Origin: Croceivirga sp.
Lineage (GTDB): Bacteria; Bacteroidota; Bacteroidia; Flavobacteriales; Flavobacteriaceae
Length of the DNA: 45,551 nucleotides
Direction of reading: 5' to 3'
Assembly (NCBI GenBank): GCA_028284285.1
Contig: JANQSA010000028.1
Coordinates: forward strand, 1-45,551
Each line of letters opens with the position of its first letter. Positions within the stretch are counted from its first letter, which is position 1. The notes below the pieces were generated by a model. The model ran no database searches. It had not been told where the DNA came from and saw only the letters and a list, made by a program, of their open reading frames with translations. This document shows, one piece after another, positions 8,722 through 16,377 of this stretch. Made by a program: the position numbers and the translations under genes.

Positions 8722-8994
8722 CCATTAGAAATAGAACCTGTTGCACTTCAAGAGACGGATAGTGAATAGTATATACATTATTTGGTAGCTTGCAGTTATA
8801 GCGCTTTACTACCTTTTGATTAAGAGGATAAGTAGCGGCTACTTTAAACTACGCTGTTTTTGAATCAAAACATACGGTTCTTAAAACCCTCTTTAGCGGG
8901 AATTACCGCTGTGACACCGGTATTCGTTTCGTGCTTTGCGTGGTCTTTTGTCAACTACACCTCTAAGAATGCTGTAGGTCCGGAAATTCAACGA
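8722..8994 (+). other. Non-coding stretch before the PQQ-propeller gene
   Basis: The frame of the following gene is open back to a TTG at 8860, but the extra 45 residues do not look like a leader and the signal peptide begins at the ATG at 8995, so I treat this stretch as untranslated. Weak promoter-like pieces (TTTG at 8781-8784; TACCTTTT near 8811) are present but no exact pair. I see no other gene in it. Confidence 0.4.
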
Positions 8995-10905
8995 ATGGGT
9001 CTTTTGCTGTTGTTTTTGCTTTGTGCCCCTTTTTTGTTTCCGCAGCAGCAAATTACATTGCCCGATAGAATAAAGGAGAAGATCATCAACTCCAATACGG
9101 GAATGCTACTGGTAAGGACATCAAAAGAACTTTATGGCATACATCCCCAAAGTCAGTCCATACAGTGGACAGGTCCAACTTTGGAAGGCGTTGATTTCTC
9201 CTCCTATAAGGAGGTTCCCTTTACTCCACTGGCAATTTTTGAAGGTAAACCCCTGGTGAATTCCAAATTGCTTTCCAATACCTTAAAGACCAAAGGCGTA
9301 TCTCGTGCGATCCTGAACGTAGTTAACGGCAAGGTCTTGTTCAATTCCGTTGAAAAAGGTTTCAGCGCAGTATCCAACTCCCTTATGATCCCTGAAAAAC
9401 GCGCTTTTTTGATCAGTGGCATCAAAGACAAAAAAATGGTGGTTTCGCTATATGCGTACGAAAATGGCAACACGCTCTGGGAAAACGATATTTCCCAGGA
9501 CGATTTCTTTAAGAATTTCAAAGGGACGCTGTTCGATAAAGAGCAAATCGTCATGGACAGGAACTACGATCTTTTTTGGTTAAAGAACAACGCCCTGGTA
9601 AAGCTATCGGGAAGTTCGGGGGAGATTGTCGCCAGGTTGGAAAATGTCAGATCCATTACCCTGAATACCACAAAGGATATCCTTTATGTAGTATCAGGAG
9701 GGGTAAAAGTTGACAAATTAAAACAAGAAAGAGAGATAAGAGCCTATGATACCAAAACCATGCATGCGCAATGGGAGGCCCCCACTAAAATCACAGGAGC
9801 AGTAAGGGAAATAGCCTTTGACACAGAAAAACTGGTAGTCATTACCTCCAGGGGGTTTGATATTATTGATGCCTCGGGCCAAAAAAAGTGGGCGCAAACC
9901 ACCCCGCTACCGCTGATCAAAAAGATCGTTCCGGTGACAAAGGGTTACCTGGTGGTCCAGGAAAAATACTTGACTTTGGTTGATTCCGATGGCGAAATGG
10001 TCTGGGATAGCCCCATAAAAATTGCACTTTCCAATAACGAACAACCTGTTTATGTATTTAAAAATGCGACCAGTGCTCTGGTTATCAGTCCTTCTCTAGG
10101 AAACAAGGTTTCCATTGCGGATGGAATGAAACTATGGGATGAGGTGGTATTGGACAAGTCTGGTTTTGTACAGCGCAATCTCAAGCTTAGCCATTTTGGG
10201 CACCGCATTTGGTATGATGCTGAATCACAGCAATACCCGGTATTCAGCGATAACCGTTTCTATATCTTCAATATAAGGGCTGAAGAAACCCCAAAGGCAG
10301 TATATGAGTTTGACTTTGGCCGCGCACTTCCCGATTTAAAGATCAGAGATTCCGGTTATTTTTTGCAACACCAAAATACGTGCTATTTGTTGGATAGAAC
10401 GGGAACACTCATTTATAAAAAAGAATATCCCCCCAGCAGAAATTCCAATGTATTCAATGAAACTGTTGGTTTTGTGAAACGTGGCCTGGGTACCTATGCG
10501 GCAGTACTTGGTTTTGTATACAATCAGGCTAATGAAACCTTTAAAAGCGTACTGGTAACGCAAAACGTAGGATTTTTAACAGGTACCGCAGCTGGCATTT
10601 ACAGCTCCTATCAGTTATATCAAAATCCGGCGGATGTAGTAACTAATATAGACAGTTTGGGGTTTGATTCAGGTTTGGAGCATATTTTTAGAAGGATCAA
10701 AAAGCGTAAGGAGGATAACGAGTACGTGATAATTATGGTTCCCGAAGAAGATGCGACCAGTAACCTAATTCGCCTGCATATCGATTCCGGTAGTGAAAAG
10801 GTCATTCGTAAAATTGATAAAAAGCAATCCGATTTTCTGATTGACCCGGTTGAAGGGATCTTGTATTCCTTTTCCAAAAATCAAATACAATTGGAAAAAT
10901 TGTAG
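8995..10905 (+). CDS. Secreted PQQ-like beta-propeller protein
   Basis: 636 residues from the ATG at 8995, which starts a clean signal peptide (GLLLLFLLCAPFLFPQQQ). The mature part is a run of short beta-rich repeats of the form 'value, conversion, AYDTKT...W', for example LLVRTSKELYGIHPQSQSIQW, IRAYDTKTMHAQWEAP, FDIIDASGQKKWAQ, LTLVDSDGEMVWDS, which is the pattern of PQQ-binding-like/BamB-type propellers. There is no sign of a methanol-dehydrogenase active site, so a structural or binding role is more likely than PQQ enzymology. It is monocistronic: a terminator lies upstream, and a convergent MFS gene follows after 33 bases. Confidence 0.7.
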   Translation: MGLLLLFLLCAPFLFPQQQITLPDRIKEKIINSNTGMLLVRTSKELYGIHPQSQSIQWTGPTLEGVDFSSYKEVPFTPLAIFEGKPLVNSKLLSNTLKTKGVSRAILNVVNGKVLFNSVEKGFSAVSNSLMIPEKRAFLISGIKDKKMVVSLYAYENGNTLWENDISQDDFFKNFKGTLFDKEQIVMDRNYDLFWLKNNALVKLSGSSGEIVARLENVRSITLNTTKDILYVVSGGVKVDKLKQEREIRAYDTKTMHAQWEAPTKITGAVREIAFDTEKLVVITSRGFDIIDASGQKKWAQTTPLPLIKKIVPVTKGYLVVQEKYLTLVDSDGEMVWDSPIKIALSNNEQPVYVFKNATSALVISPSLGNKVSIADGMKLWDEVVLDKSGFVQRNLKLSHFGHRIWYDAESQQYPVFSDNRFYIFNIRAEETPKAVYEFDFGRALPDLKIRDSGYFLQHQNTCYLLDRTGTLIYKKEYPPSRNSNVFNETVGFVKRGLGTYAAVLGFVYNQANETFKSVLVTQNVGFLTGTAAGIYSSYQLYQNPADVVTNIDSLGFDSGLEHIFRRIKKRKEDNEYVIIMVPEEDATSNLIRLHIDSGSEKVIRKIDKKQSDFLIDPVEGILYSFSKNQIQLEKL

Positions 10906-10938
10906 CCGTTAAATCAATGAACTGCCATACGCTACCCC

Positions 10939-12090
10939 TTATTTTTTAACCCATAAAAAGAGTACTCCTATGAAAGCCATTCCGCTACAGGCCAGCATGG
11001 TTATTGGAATATTGCTGTACATATCTTGATAGTACCAACCGGAAAACAATGCCCCTAACCCTATTCCTGCTTCAAGGGCAATAAACATTGTGGCAACCCC
11101 TTTTCCTTTTTTACCTTCCGGGCTAAGGTCAAAAATCCAGGCACTTAGTGCCGGTGAGAGTATGCCCATAGAAAAACCGTAAATTGCTGCCGCGAAAAGC
11201 AAGCCATTTGGGAATTTTAAGGTGGCCATCAGTAGCAACGAAGCCAACAATACCACTAAACCGATCATGGTTATTAGCTTTCGGCCCAAACGATCCGATG
11301 CTTTACCCGCTAAAAACCGAATCAAAAGCGACGTAGCGGTAAACACTATAAAAAAACTCCCTTTGTTTTTAATTCCTATAGCATCACTCCAATCCGGGAT
11401 TAAGGTAAGTACCATACCAAACGCCACGTAAGACAAAAAGGTGATCACTGCCGGAACAAACACCTCCATTGTAATGATATCCTTCTTAGAAATCTTTAAA
11501 AGCCTCCATCGAAATCGTACGCTATCCACAAGCGTTTCCTGTAGTCGTGCTATAAAAATCAGGGAAAGCAACGCCATCAGGGAAGAGCTGTGAAATAAGA
11601 TGGTATAGGAGAAGTACATTTTTATCCAACTTCCCAGGGCCGGACCTAAAGCCAAACCAGTGCTAAAAAAAAGACTTTGGACACCAAAGGCTTCCCCCCA
11701 GCGCTTGGCAGGAATGATATCTGAAACATAGGCGGCTATTGCGGTAGGGCTGAATCCGGTAGAAAATCCATGGAAAAGTCGTAAAAAAAGGAATCCCGCA
11801 ACGGAGCCTAAAATGGGGTAGAGCATTCCACAAATCACACATACCAAAGCACCAATCACCATAACCGGTTTTCTGCCAATGGTGTCCGTTAACACACCGC
11901 TAAAAGGACGGGATAACCCTGCCGTTAAAGTAAACAATGCGATGATCAGCCCGATATATTCCGAACCCCCCAAACCGGATAAATAGGCCGGAAGCTCCGG
12001 AATGAGCATGTTATAGCTCGCTGAAAAGAACAAGGAACTTAAACACAATACTCCAAAACGAAGGGTATAGATACGCGGGGTGTTTTGCAT
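10939..12090 (-). CDS. MFS transporter (drug/metabolite efflux type)
   Basis: 383 residues, about 12 membrane segments, with the MFS loop 2-3 motif GVLTDTIGRKPVM (about 64-76, compare GxLaDrxGrkxxl) and its repeat KASDRLGRKLIT in the second half. The length is slightly short but complete. It is divergent from a Crp/Fnr regulator with about 88 bases between, so regulation by that protein is likely. The export substrate is not predictable; the family is close to bacterial proton-linked efflux pumps. Confidence 0.87.
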   Translation of the reverse strand: MQNTPRIYTLRFGVLCLSSLFFSASYNMLIPELPAYLSGLGGSEYIGLIIALFTLTAGLSRPFSGVLTDTIGRKPVMVIGALVCVICGMLYPILGSVAGFLFLRLFHGFSTGFSPTAIAAYVSDIIPAKRWGEAFGVQSLFFSTGLALGPALGSWIKMYFSYTILFHSSSLMALLSLIFIARLQETLVDSVRFRWRLLKISKKDIITMEVFVPAVITFLSYVAFGMVLTLIPDWSDAIGIKNKGSFFIVFTATSLLIRFLAGKASDRLGRKLITMIGLVVLLASLLLMATLKFPNGLLFAAAIYGFSMGILSPALSAWIFDLSPEGKKGKGVATMFIALEAGIGLGALFSGWYYQDMYSNIPITMLACSGMAFIGVLFLWVKK

Positions 12091-12178
12091 CTCAAATAGT
12101 ATCTTGTTGCGATTTAAAGGTATTCAGCAAAGAAACGGGCACTTTGATAACCAGAAAAGGACATTTGTCTCAACGGAA

Positions 12179-12739
12179 ATGATCAGGACAAACAAAGAGT
12201 TTTTGCAATACGTGGTCAAACTGAACAAGGCTGGGACATCCCCTACCATAGCAAAACATGAGGCAGTGGTAGGGGAAAAGATCATTGTGCAACGCACCTC
12301 CGTTTTTGCCGTATACGTAATGCAACATGGAATGGCGAAATGTTATCAGACAGAAGACACGGGAAATGATTTTATTCAGGAGTTCTTTGGGGAAGGAGAA
12401 GTTTTTGGGGAGCTTGAAGTTCTTACCCATGACTTCAGTTTTTGCACTATTGAAGCACTTACCCCCATGTCGTATTTTAAAATCCCAAGGGAGACCTTTT
12501 TAGATTTACTACAAACCGATGCCGTTTTCAACCGGCTTGTCCTTAAATTGATGGCGAATAAAATTCGATATACGGCGCTCAGACATTCCTATCACCAATC
12601 CCACCCGTTGGAAGCCAATCTTAAAAAACTATTGCAGGAATTTCCGGATATGTTACAAAAGATCTCCAAAAAGGATATTGCCAACTATTTGGGCATTACG
12701 GTACGAAGTCTGAACAGAATGATCCAGGCTATGCCGTAA
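12179..12739 (+). CDS. Crp/Fnr-family cyclic-nucleotide-binding-domain regulator
   Basis: 186 residues from the ATG at 12179; the frame is open upstream to a TTG at 12080 but that would overlap the divergent MFS start. The cNMP-binding-like beta barrel covers about 15-125 (VYVMQHGMAKCYQTEDTGN, FGEGEVFGELEVLT) and a winged helix ends the protein (KKDIANYLGITVRSLNRMIQ). The Arg/Ser phosphate cassette of true cAMP binders is not evident. It probably controls the divergent MFS gene. Confidence 0.82.
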   Translation: MIRTNKEFLQYVVKLNKAGTSPTIAKHEAVVGEKIIVQRTSVFAVYVMQHGMAKCYQTEDTGNDFIQEFFGEGEVFGELEVLTHDFSFCTIEALTPMSYFKIPRETFLDLLQTDAVFNRLVLKLMANKIRYTALRHSYHQSHPLEANLKKLLQEFPDMLQKISKKDIANYLGITVRSLNRMIQAMP

Positions 12740-12865
12740 CCTATCGCGCCATACCATACTGCATATTGTCTACGCCAGGATCACAGTTCATACCGGATCC
12801 GCAGGACGGTATTAAAATGTAATCCTTAAGCTACCAAAAAGGCCTATTGGCATATCTTACCCTTA

Positions 12866-13672
12866 TTAAGTAGTACCGGTGGTGGTTATTATTCTTCTTA
12901 TCTCTTTCAACAGTATGTCTGGGGCGTTATATTCGGGATTAGTCCGGTATAATGCCACTTCACTTTGGATATGTTCAATAGATTCGATAAAATCGTCATT
13001 CTTTGTATTCCTGGCAAATAACAGGTTATCCGGGTGTATTACCCCCTGATCAATTGCATTATCAACTTTCTTGTAACATCTGCAGGTATTCTCCGGGTTA
13101 ACGATCCCACAGTTACGGTTAAGGAATTTATGGAGTGCATTTCTTGCTCTTGAAAGTATTTTTCTAAAGTTTTCTGGTGATGTCTGAAGGATAAAAGCGC
13201 CTTCTTTACTGTTCAACTCCAAAATCTCTCCTATGATATAAACCAATCGGCTGGTCTCGTTTAAGCATTGTAACATGGCATTTGAGCAGCCTATTTTAGC
13301 CTCCTGGATCAATAGGTTTCTTTCCGCTGCATTATTCGTGTGGGAAATATGATTGCTTTGGTTGTGGAGGAGCTGTTTCCTAAAATCCTCGAAGCTAATT
13401 TTTATACGATCCTTTTTACGCTTGTAATTAAGCAGTTCATTGGAAGCCACACGATAGGCCCACGTCTTAAAACTACTTCTGAACTCAAACCTGGTAAGGT
13501 GAGTAACTATTTTGATCAGGATTTCCTGGGTAACATCTTTAGCATCTTCAGGGTGCCAGAGCATCCTAAGCGCCAGATTGTAAATCATACCCTGTACGCC
13601 TTTAACGACCTCCTCCAATGAGGATTTGTCGCCTTCAATAGCTTTTTCCACATGATGTTCAAGTTTTCCCAT
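12866..13672 (-). CDS. ECF-type RNA polymerase sigma factor with Cys-bearing C-terminal extension
   Basis: 268 residues. Region 2 (about 25-90) is clear: PEDAKDVTQEILIKIVTHL and FKTWAYRVASNELLNYKR. Region 4 (about 135-190) includes LVYIIGEILELNSKEGAFIL and NFRKILSRARNALHKFL. Ordinary ECF factors are about 180-200 residues; here about 80 extra residues follow, starting with NCGIVNPENTCRC, a Cys cluster that could bind metal or form a disulfide. No anti-sigma gene is next to it. It is the last gene of a minus-strand run; its ATG lies inside a 32-residue ORF (14-base overlap). Confidence 0.85.
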   Translation of the reverse strand: MGKLEHHVEKAIEGDKSSLEEVVKGVQGMIYNLALRMLWHPEDAKDVTQEILIKIVTHLTRFEFRSSFKTWAYRVASNELLNYKRKKDRIKISFEDFRKQLLHNQSNHISHTNNAAERNLLIQEAKIGCSNAMLQCLNETSRLVYIIGEILELNSKEGAFILQTSPENFRKILSRARNALHKFLNRNCGIVNPENTCRCYKKVDNAIDQGVIHPDNLLFARNTKNDDFIESIEHIQSEVALYRTNPEYNAPDILLKEIRRIITTTGTT

Positions 13673-13757
13673 GTCGATAAGTTAAAGCAATAAAAAGTCC
13701 GGAGGCTACATTATTGATTACAAATCCTCCGACATTGCTGATCGCAAACTTCTTCAT
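13659..13757 (-). CDS. Small ORF (32 aa), hydrophobic, coupled to the sigma-factor gene
   Basis: ATG at 13757 overlaps the stop of the preceding gene (ATGA), and the ORF ends 14 bases inside the sigma-factor gene. The peptide begins MKKFAISNVGGFVINN and continues with a hydrophobic stretch (ASGLFIALTYR), then HGKT. Double overlap suggests it is at least translated, either as a coupling leader for the sigma factor or as a real membrane micropeptide. I know no family for it. Confidence 0.4.
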   Translation of the reverse strand: MKKFAISNVGGFVINNVASGLFIALTYRHGKT

Positions 13758-14155
13758 AAGGCCTCCAATATTAATTTTAGCAATTCCATTTCTTCTTTCA
13801 AATTAGGAAGACCTTCGTTTTCCCAAACCACATCTGGCATCTCTTTTGGCTGCGGTAAAGTGAAGATATAAGTACAGAACCCCTCATCGATCTCGATCAA
13901 ACGCGTTCGGATCGGTCTCCCTTCTCCAATATAAAGGTCAAGTACCCCCGTTTTGCGGTCGGATTGTATGCTAAAAGGAACTTTGCCAAAAGGCAAAGTG
14001 GCCAGATGCCCTTCTTCAGTAGTTTCCATATCCAGTACAAAATGGATGGCCCACTCTTTTTGGTTCATCGGATCGGCCAGATAGTCGAATGATTTATAGT
14101 AGTCCGCAGTAAAGGATATGGACAGTGTGATCACATTTCTGATTAAAGTATGCAT
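13754..14155 (-). CDS. SRPBCC-like (START-fold) hypothetical protein
   Basis: 133 residues, soluble. The opening ITLSISFTADYYKSFDYLADPMNQKEWA resembles the start of SRPBCC/polyketide-cyclase-like proteins (first strand, then two short helices with 'Y-LADP-N--EW'; cited here in parts). The rest alternates beta strands and ends in a long C-terminal helix, as the fold requires. It sits 12 bases after a truncated hydrolase gene and overlaps a small ORF before the sigma factor. Ligand unknown; the family call is moderate. Confidence 0.55.
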   Translation of the reverse strand: MHTLIRNVITLSISFTADYYKSFDYLADPMNQKEWAIHFVLDMETTEEGHLATLPFGKVPFSIQSDRKTGVLDLYIGEGRPIRTRLIEIDEGFCTYIFTLPQPKEMPDVVWENEGLPNLKEEMELLKLILEAL

Positions 14156-14167
14156 AATTATTTGTCT

Positions 14168-14314
14168 TTATGAGTTGTATCCCTTAGACAAAATTGGAAG
14201 CTGAAGTGTGACTTGTCCTTCTCCTTCGTCAATATAATGGATTTGATTCCCCAGTACTTTTACCCATTTGCCTTGGAAAGGATAAAGCTCCTTAGGGTAC
14301 TGTTCCGGTTTCAT
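14168..14314 (-). pseudogene. Truncated haloalkane-dehalogenase-like alpha/beta hydrolase (N-terminal remnant, 48 aa)
   Basis: A 48-codon ORF 4 bases after the SDR stop. It begins MKPEQYPKELYPFQGKW and goes on with VLGNQIHYIDEGEG, which is the standard opening of haloalkane-dehalogenase-type hydrolases of about 290 residues. At the point where the family has its oxyanion motif (LLxHGNPT) the sequence switches to VTLQLPILSKGYNS and stops. The nucleophile, lid and His are all gone, so the gene has lost most of its body, probably by an internal deletion. Its place in a tight operon (SDR before, SRPBCC-like gene 12 bases after) is kept. Confidence 0.7.
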
Positions 14315-14318
14315 AGGT

Positions 14319-15170
14319 TTACTTTTTTACAAATTGTCCTTTTAACACATGGATTAGCCCAATCCAATTAAGGGTCCTAATGAATGCAGCGTCTTTCCCG
14401 AAGTATTTGCGAAGTGGCATTTTTTGGCTTTCCAACAGCTTGGCAATGGTTGCTGCCGCCTTTTCCGCTGGTGCAGCACTTTTCTCAAAATCCTGCATGG
14501 TCTTATACATATTCTTGACATTTCTGCTATAGTAGGAATGATGGGAGGTCCGAACAAGGGGGACTTCGGAGTTTTGGTTCTGAGACTTTTCAAAGATCTT
14601 TGTCTTCATTCCTCCCGGCAAAAAACAACAGACATCAATGTGCAAGGGTTCCAGTTCGTAGCGGATCGACTGACTCCACCCGAGCAGGCCAAATTTTGAA
14701 GCATGATACGCACTCTCCCAGGGGAGGCCGAAAACTCCTCCTATACTACCAATGTTGATGATTCTCGCTTTTTGTTTTTGGTGGTTAACGTGGACGTAGT
14801 GATGTAAGAGCGGTAGTACGGCCCTGGTAAGACGGGCAGGTCCTAATAGGTTTACTTCCAAGAGTTGTCTTTCCCTTCCGGAATCTGCCCACTCAAAAGG
14901 ACTGATATAATTAATACCGGCATTATTGATCAGTGCAAATAAGCCATAGCCATCCGTAATGGACGCAATGGAGTTTACCAGAACCTCTGAATCAAATTCT
15001 GAGACATCGCAAAGCATGGGATAGATATTGGGTGCTTTGAAAAGGGCAAAGTCTTTGACTTTTCGTACACCTGCGATTACCCCAAAGCCTTTACCGGCCA
15101 GATGGTGCACCAAGGCATTGCCTAAGCCCGAAGAAGTGCCGGTAATCAGAATATATTTACTGCTCCGCAT
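14319..15170 (-). CDS. Classical short-chain dehydrogenase/reductase
   Basis: 283 residues with TGTSSGLG (about 10-17), NNAGIN (about 83-88), the catalytic Ser in NIGSIGG and YHASK (about 155-159). GVRK after the second strand suggests NADP(H). The long C-terminal part with KYFGKDAAF is like retinol-dehydrogenase-type SDRs. Its ATG follows the stop of the DUF2141 gene with no gap (TAAATG), and a hydrolase remnant follows after 4 bases, so it is in the middle of a minus-strand operon. Substrate unknown. Confidence 0.88.
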   Translation of the reverse strand: MRSSKYILITGTSSGLGNALVHHLAGKGFGVIAGVRKVKDFALFKAPNIYPMLCDVSEFDSEVLVNSIASITDGYGLFALINNAGINYISPFEWADSGRERQLLEVNLLGPARLTRAVLPLLHHYVHVNHQKQKARIINIGSIGGVFGLPWESAYHASKFGLLGWSQSIRYELEPLHIDVCCFLPGGMKTKIFEKSQNQNSEVPLVRTSHHSYYSRNVKNMYKTMQDFEKSAAPAEKAAATIAKLLESQKMPLRKYFGKDAAFIRTLNWIGLIHVLKGQFVKK

Positions 15171-15644
15171 TTAGAAGTATTTTAGAGTGACCTGGATCTC
15201 TTTATCTCCGATAAACTCAAACCTGGCTTTCTTGTATTTTGGCTGATTGAACAGGCCGAATCTCGGCATGTTGGAAATTCCTATTCCTTCCTTAGGAATT
15301 CCAATAAAATTCTCATCCAGTTCCCCATTACTATTTTCATCATGAAAAGCCCCGCCTGCGTAGTCTCCGTAGGGCAAATCTTCAAATCTTAAGATGCATT
15401 GCCCTTTGATGATTTTTGCCCGAACCTTTCTGAAGACTTTATCATTGTTATCCGGAAAACCATCTTCACTTTGAAATAAAAAGCCCTCAATCTCGCCATC
15501 TTCAGAATGGATCCCATTTACAATTAGGGTAAGTGTCCCCAGGCTTTGATTCTTGAAACTACCAGTAAACGTTAAAGCCAGGAGAATAAGTAACCCCTTA
15601 AACAACGATAAAACAGGAATTGGAAAATGTAGCATTTGCATCAT
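15171..15644 (-). CDS. DUF2141-domain exported protein
   Basis: 157 residues from the ATG at 15644 (a TTG seven codons up lies in the leader). An N-terminal hydrophobic signal (PVLSLFKGLLILLALTFTGS) is followed by a DUF2141 domain: LTLIVNGIHSEDGEIEGFLF, then the characteristic LPYGDYAGGAFHDENSNGEL (the family has YAVAVFHDENxNGKLD) and FIGIPKEGIGISN. DUF2141 proteins are small exported beta-sandwich proteins of unknown role, common in Bacteroidota. First gene of the run towards the sigma factor. Confidence 0.87.
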   Translation of the reverse strand: MMQMLHFPIPVLSLFKGLLILLALTFTGSFKNQSLGTLTLIVNGIHSEDGEIEGFLFQSEDGFPDNNDKVFRKVRAKIIKGQCILRFEDLPYGDYAGGAFHDENSNGELDENFIGIPKEGIGISNMPRFGLFNQPKYKKARFEFIGDKEIQVTLKYF

Positions 15645-15679
15645 TTTTAGTGTTCTTTGACGCAAATTTGACGAGAAAC

Positions 15680-15710
15680 CAAACGTAAAAAACTGTCATA
15701 TGACAAGAAA
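15680..15710 (-). promoter_or_regulatory. Promoter of the DUF2141-to-sigma operon with an internal palindrome
   Basis: On the minus strand TACGTTTG (15687 to 15680) matches TAnnTTTG exactly, and TTTC (15710-15707) lies 19 bases upstream. Between them is the perfect 12-base palindrome TGTCATATGACA (15694-15705), a shape typical of Crp/Fnr-family sites. The Crp/Fnr gene ends only 4 bases upstream. A protein bound there would block the promoter. Confidence 0.5.
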
Positions 15711-15714
15711 GCGA

Positions 15715-16278
15715 CTAGCTCAAATTGCGCCGTATTCGGCTAAGAGAGGTATCTGTAATCCCCAGAAATGAGGCCAAATACTTTAAAGGTATTTTCTGCA
15801 TGAATTCCGGTTGTTTAAGCAACTCTTTATACCGCTCTTCGGCACTCATGGTATGCAGACTCATAGTACGTTGCATTAACCTGGTTAAAACTCCCTCCGC
15901 CAGCTTTCTTCCAAATTCAAGGTACTCAGGATCTTCCCGGCACAGGTTTTCCAGGTCTCGTTTACGGATAGTGTATACTATACTGTCTTCCAGGGCCTGC
16001 ACATAAAATTTAGCGATTCCCGAAGTATAGAACCCAAGCATATCAGTCACTACCATTTCTTGGAAGGAAAACCAGGTGATGATTTCCCTGTCGTTCAAAT
16101 CGTAATGATATACCCTGAAACAACCCTGCTGAATAAAAGCCAAAAAACTACAATCCTGTCCTGGTTTTATCAGATGTCTTTGGCGCTTGATCCCAACTTC
16201 GTTAAAACATTTATTGATTTTTTTGATCTTTTCTTTTGGCAAGTAATAGCCTAAAAAGCTTTCTAGTTGAGGAGTCAT
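15715..16278 (-). CDS. Crp/Fnr-family transcriptional regulator
   Basis: 187 residues from the ATG at 16278 (open to a TTG eight codons up). The sensor barrel spans about 20-110 (HLIKPGQDCSFLAFIQQGCFRVYHYD split: LIKPGQDC, FIQQGCFRVY) and the helix-turn-helix is at the end (IPLKYLASFLGITDTSLSRIRR), of the form common in flavobacterial Crp/Fnr proteins. The cAMP-cassette residues are absent. A matching palindrome lies in the promoter just downstream, so it likely controls the DUF2141-SDR-sigma run. Confidence 0.85.
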   Translation of the reverse strand: MTPQLESFLGYYLPKEKIKKINKCFNEVGIKRQRHLIKPGQDCSFLAFIQQGCFRVYHYDLNDREIITWFSFQEMVVTDMLGFYTSGIAKFYVQALEDSIVYTIRKRDLENLCREDPEYLEFGRKLAEGVLTRLMQRTMSLHTMSAEERYKELLKQPEFMQKIPLKYLASFLGITDTSLSRIRRNLS

Positions 16279-16377
16279 TATACTAAAGGTAAAAGACAAC
16301 AATACCAGTAAGCTATTGCATTTAAAGAAAATTTCAAAGCCAATGCATTGAATTATTATTTTGTGACCTCTTTTGAA

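Noticed and set aside
8860-8994. N-terminal extension of the propeller protein from a TTG
   Set aside because: The extension would bury the signal peptide 45 residues inside; the ATG at 8995 gives a normal leader.
9204-9554. 116-codon minus-strand frame inside the propeller gene
   Set aside because: Shadow of the sense gene; no start context or family match.
12080-12178. N-terminal extension of the Crp/Fnr regulator from a TTG
   Set aside because: It overlaps the start of the divergent MFS gene and is not similar to the family's start; the ATG at 12179 fits.
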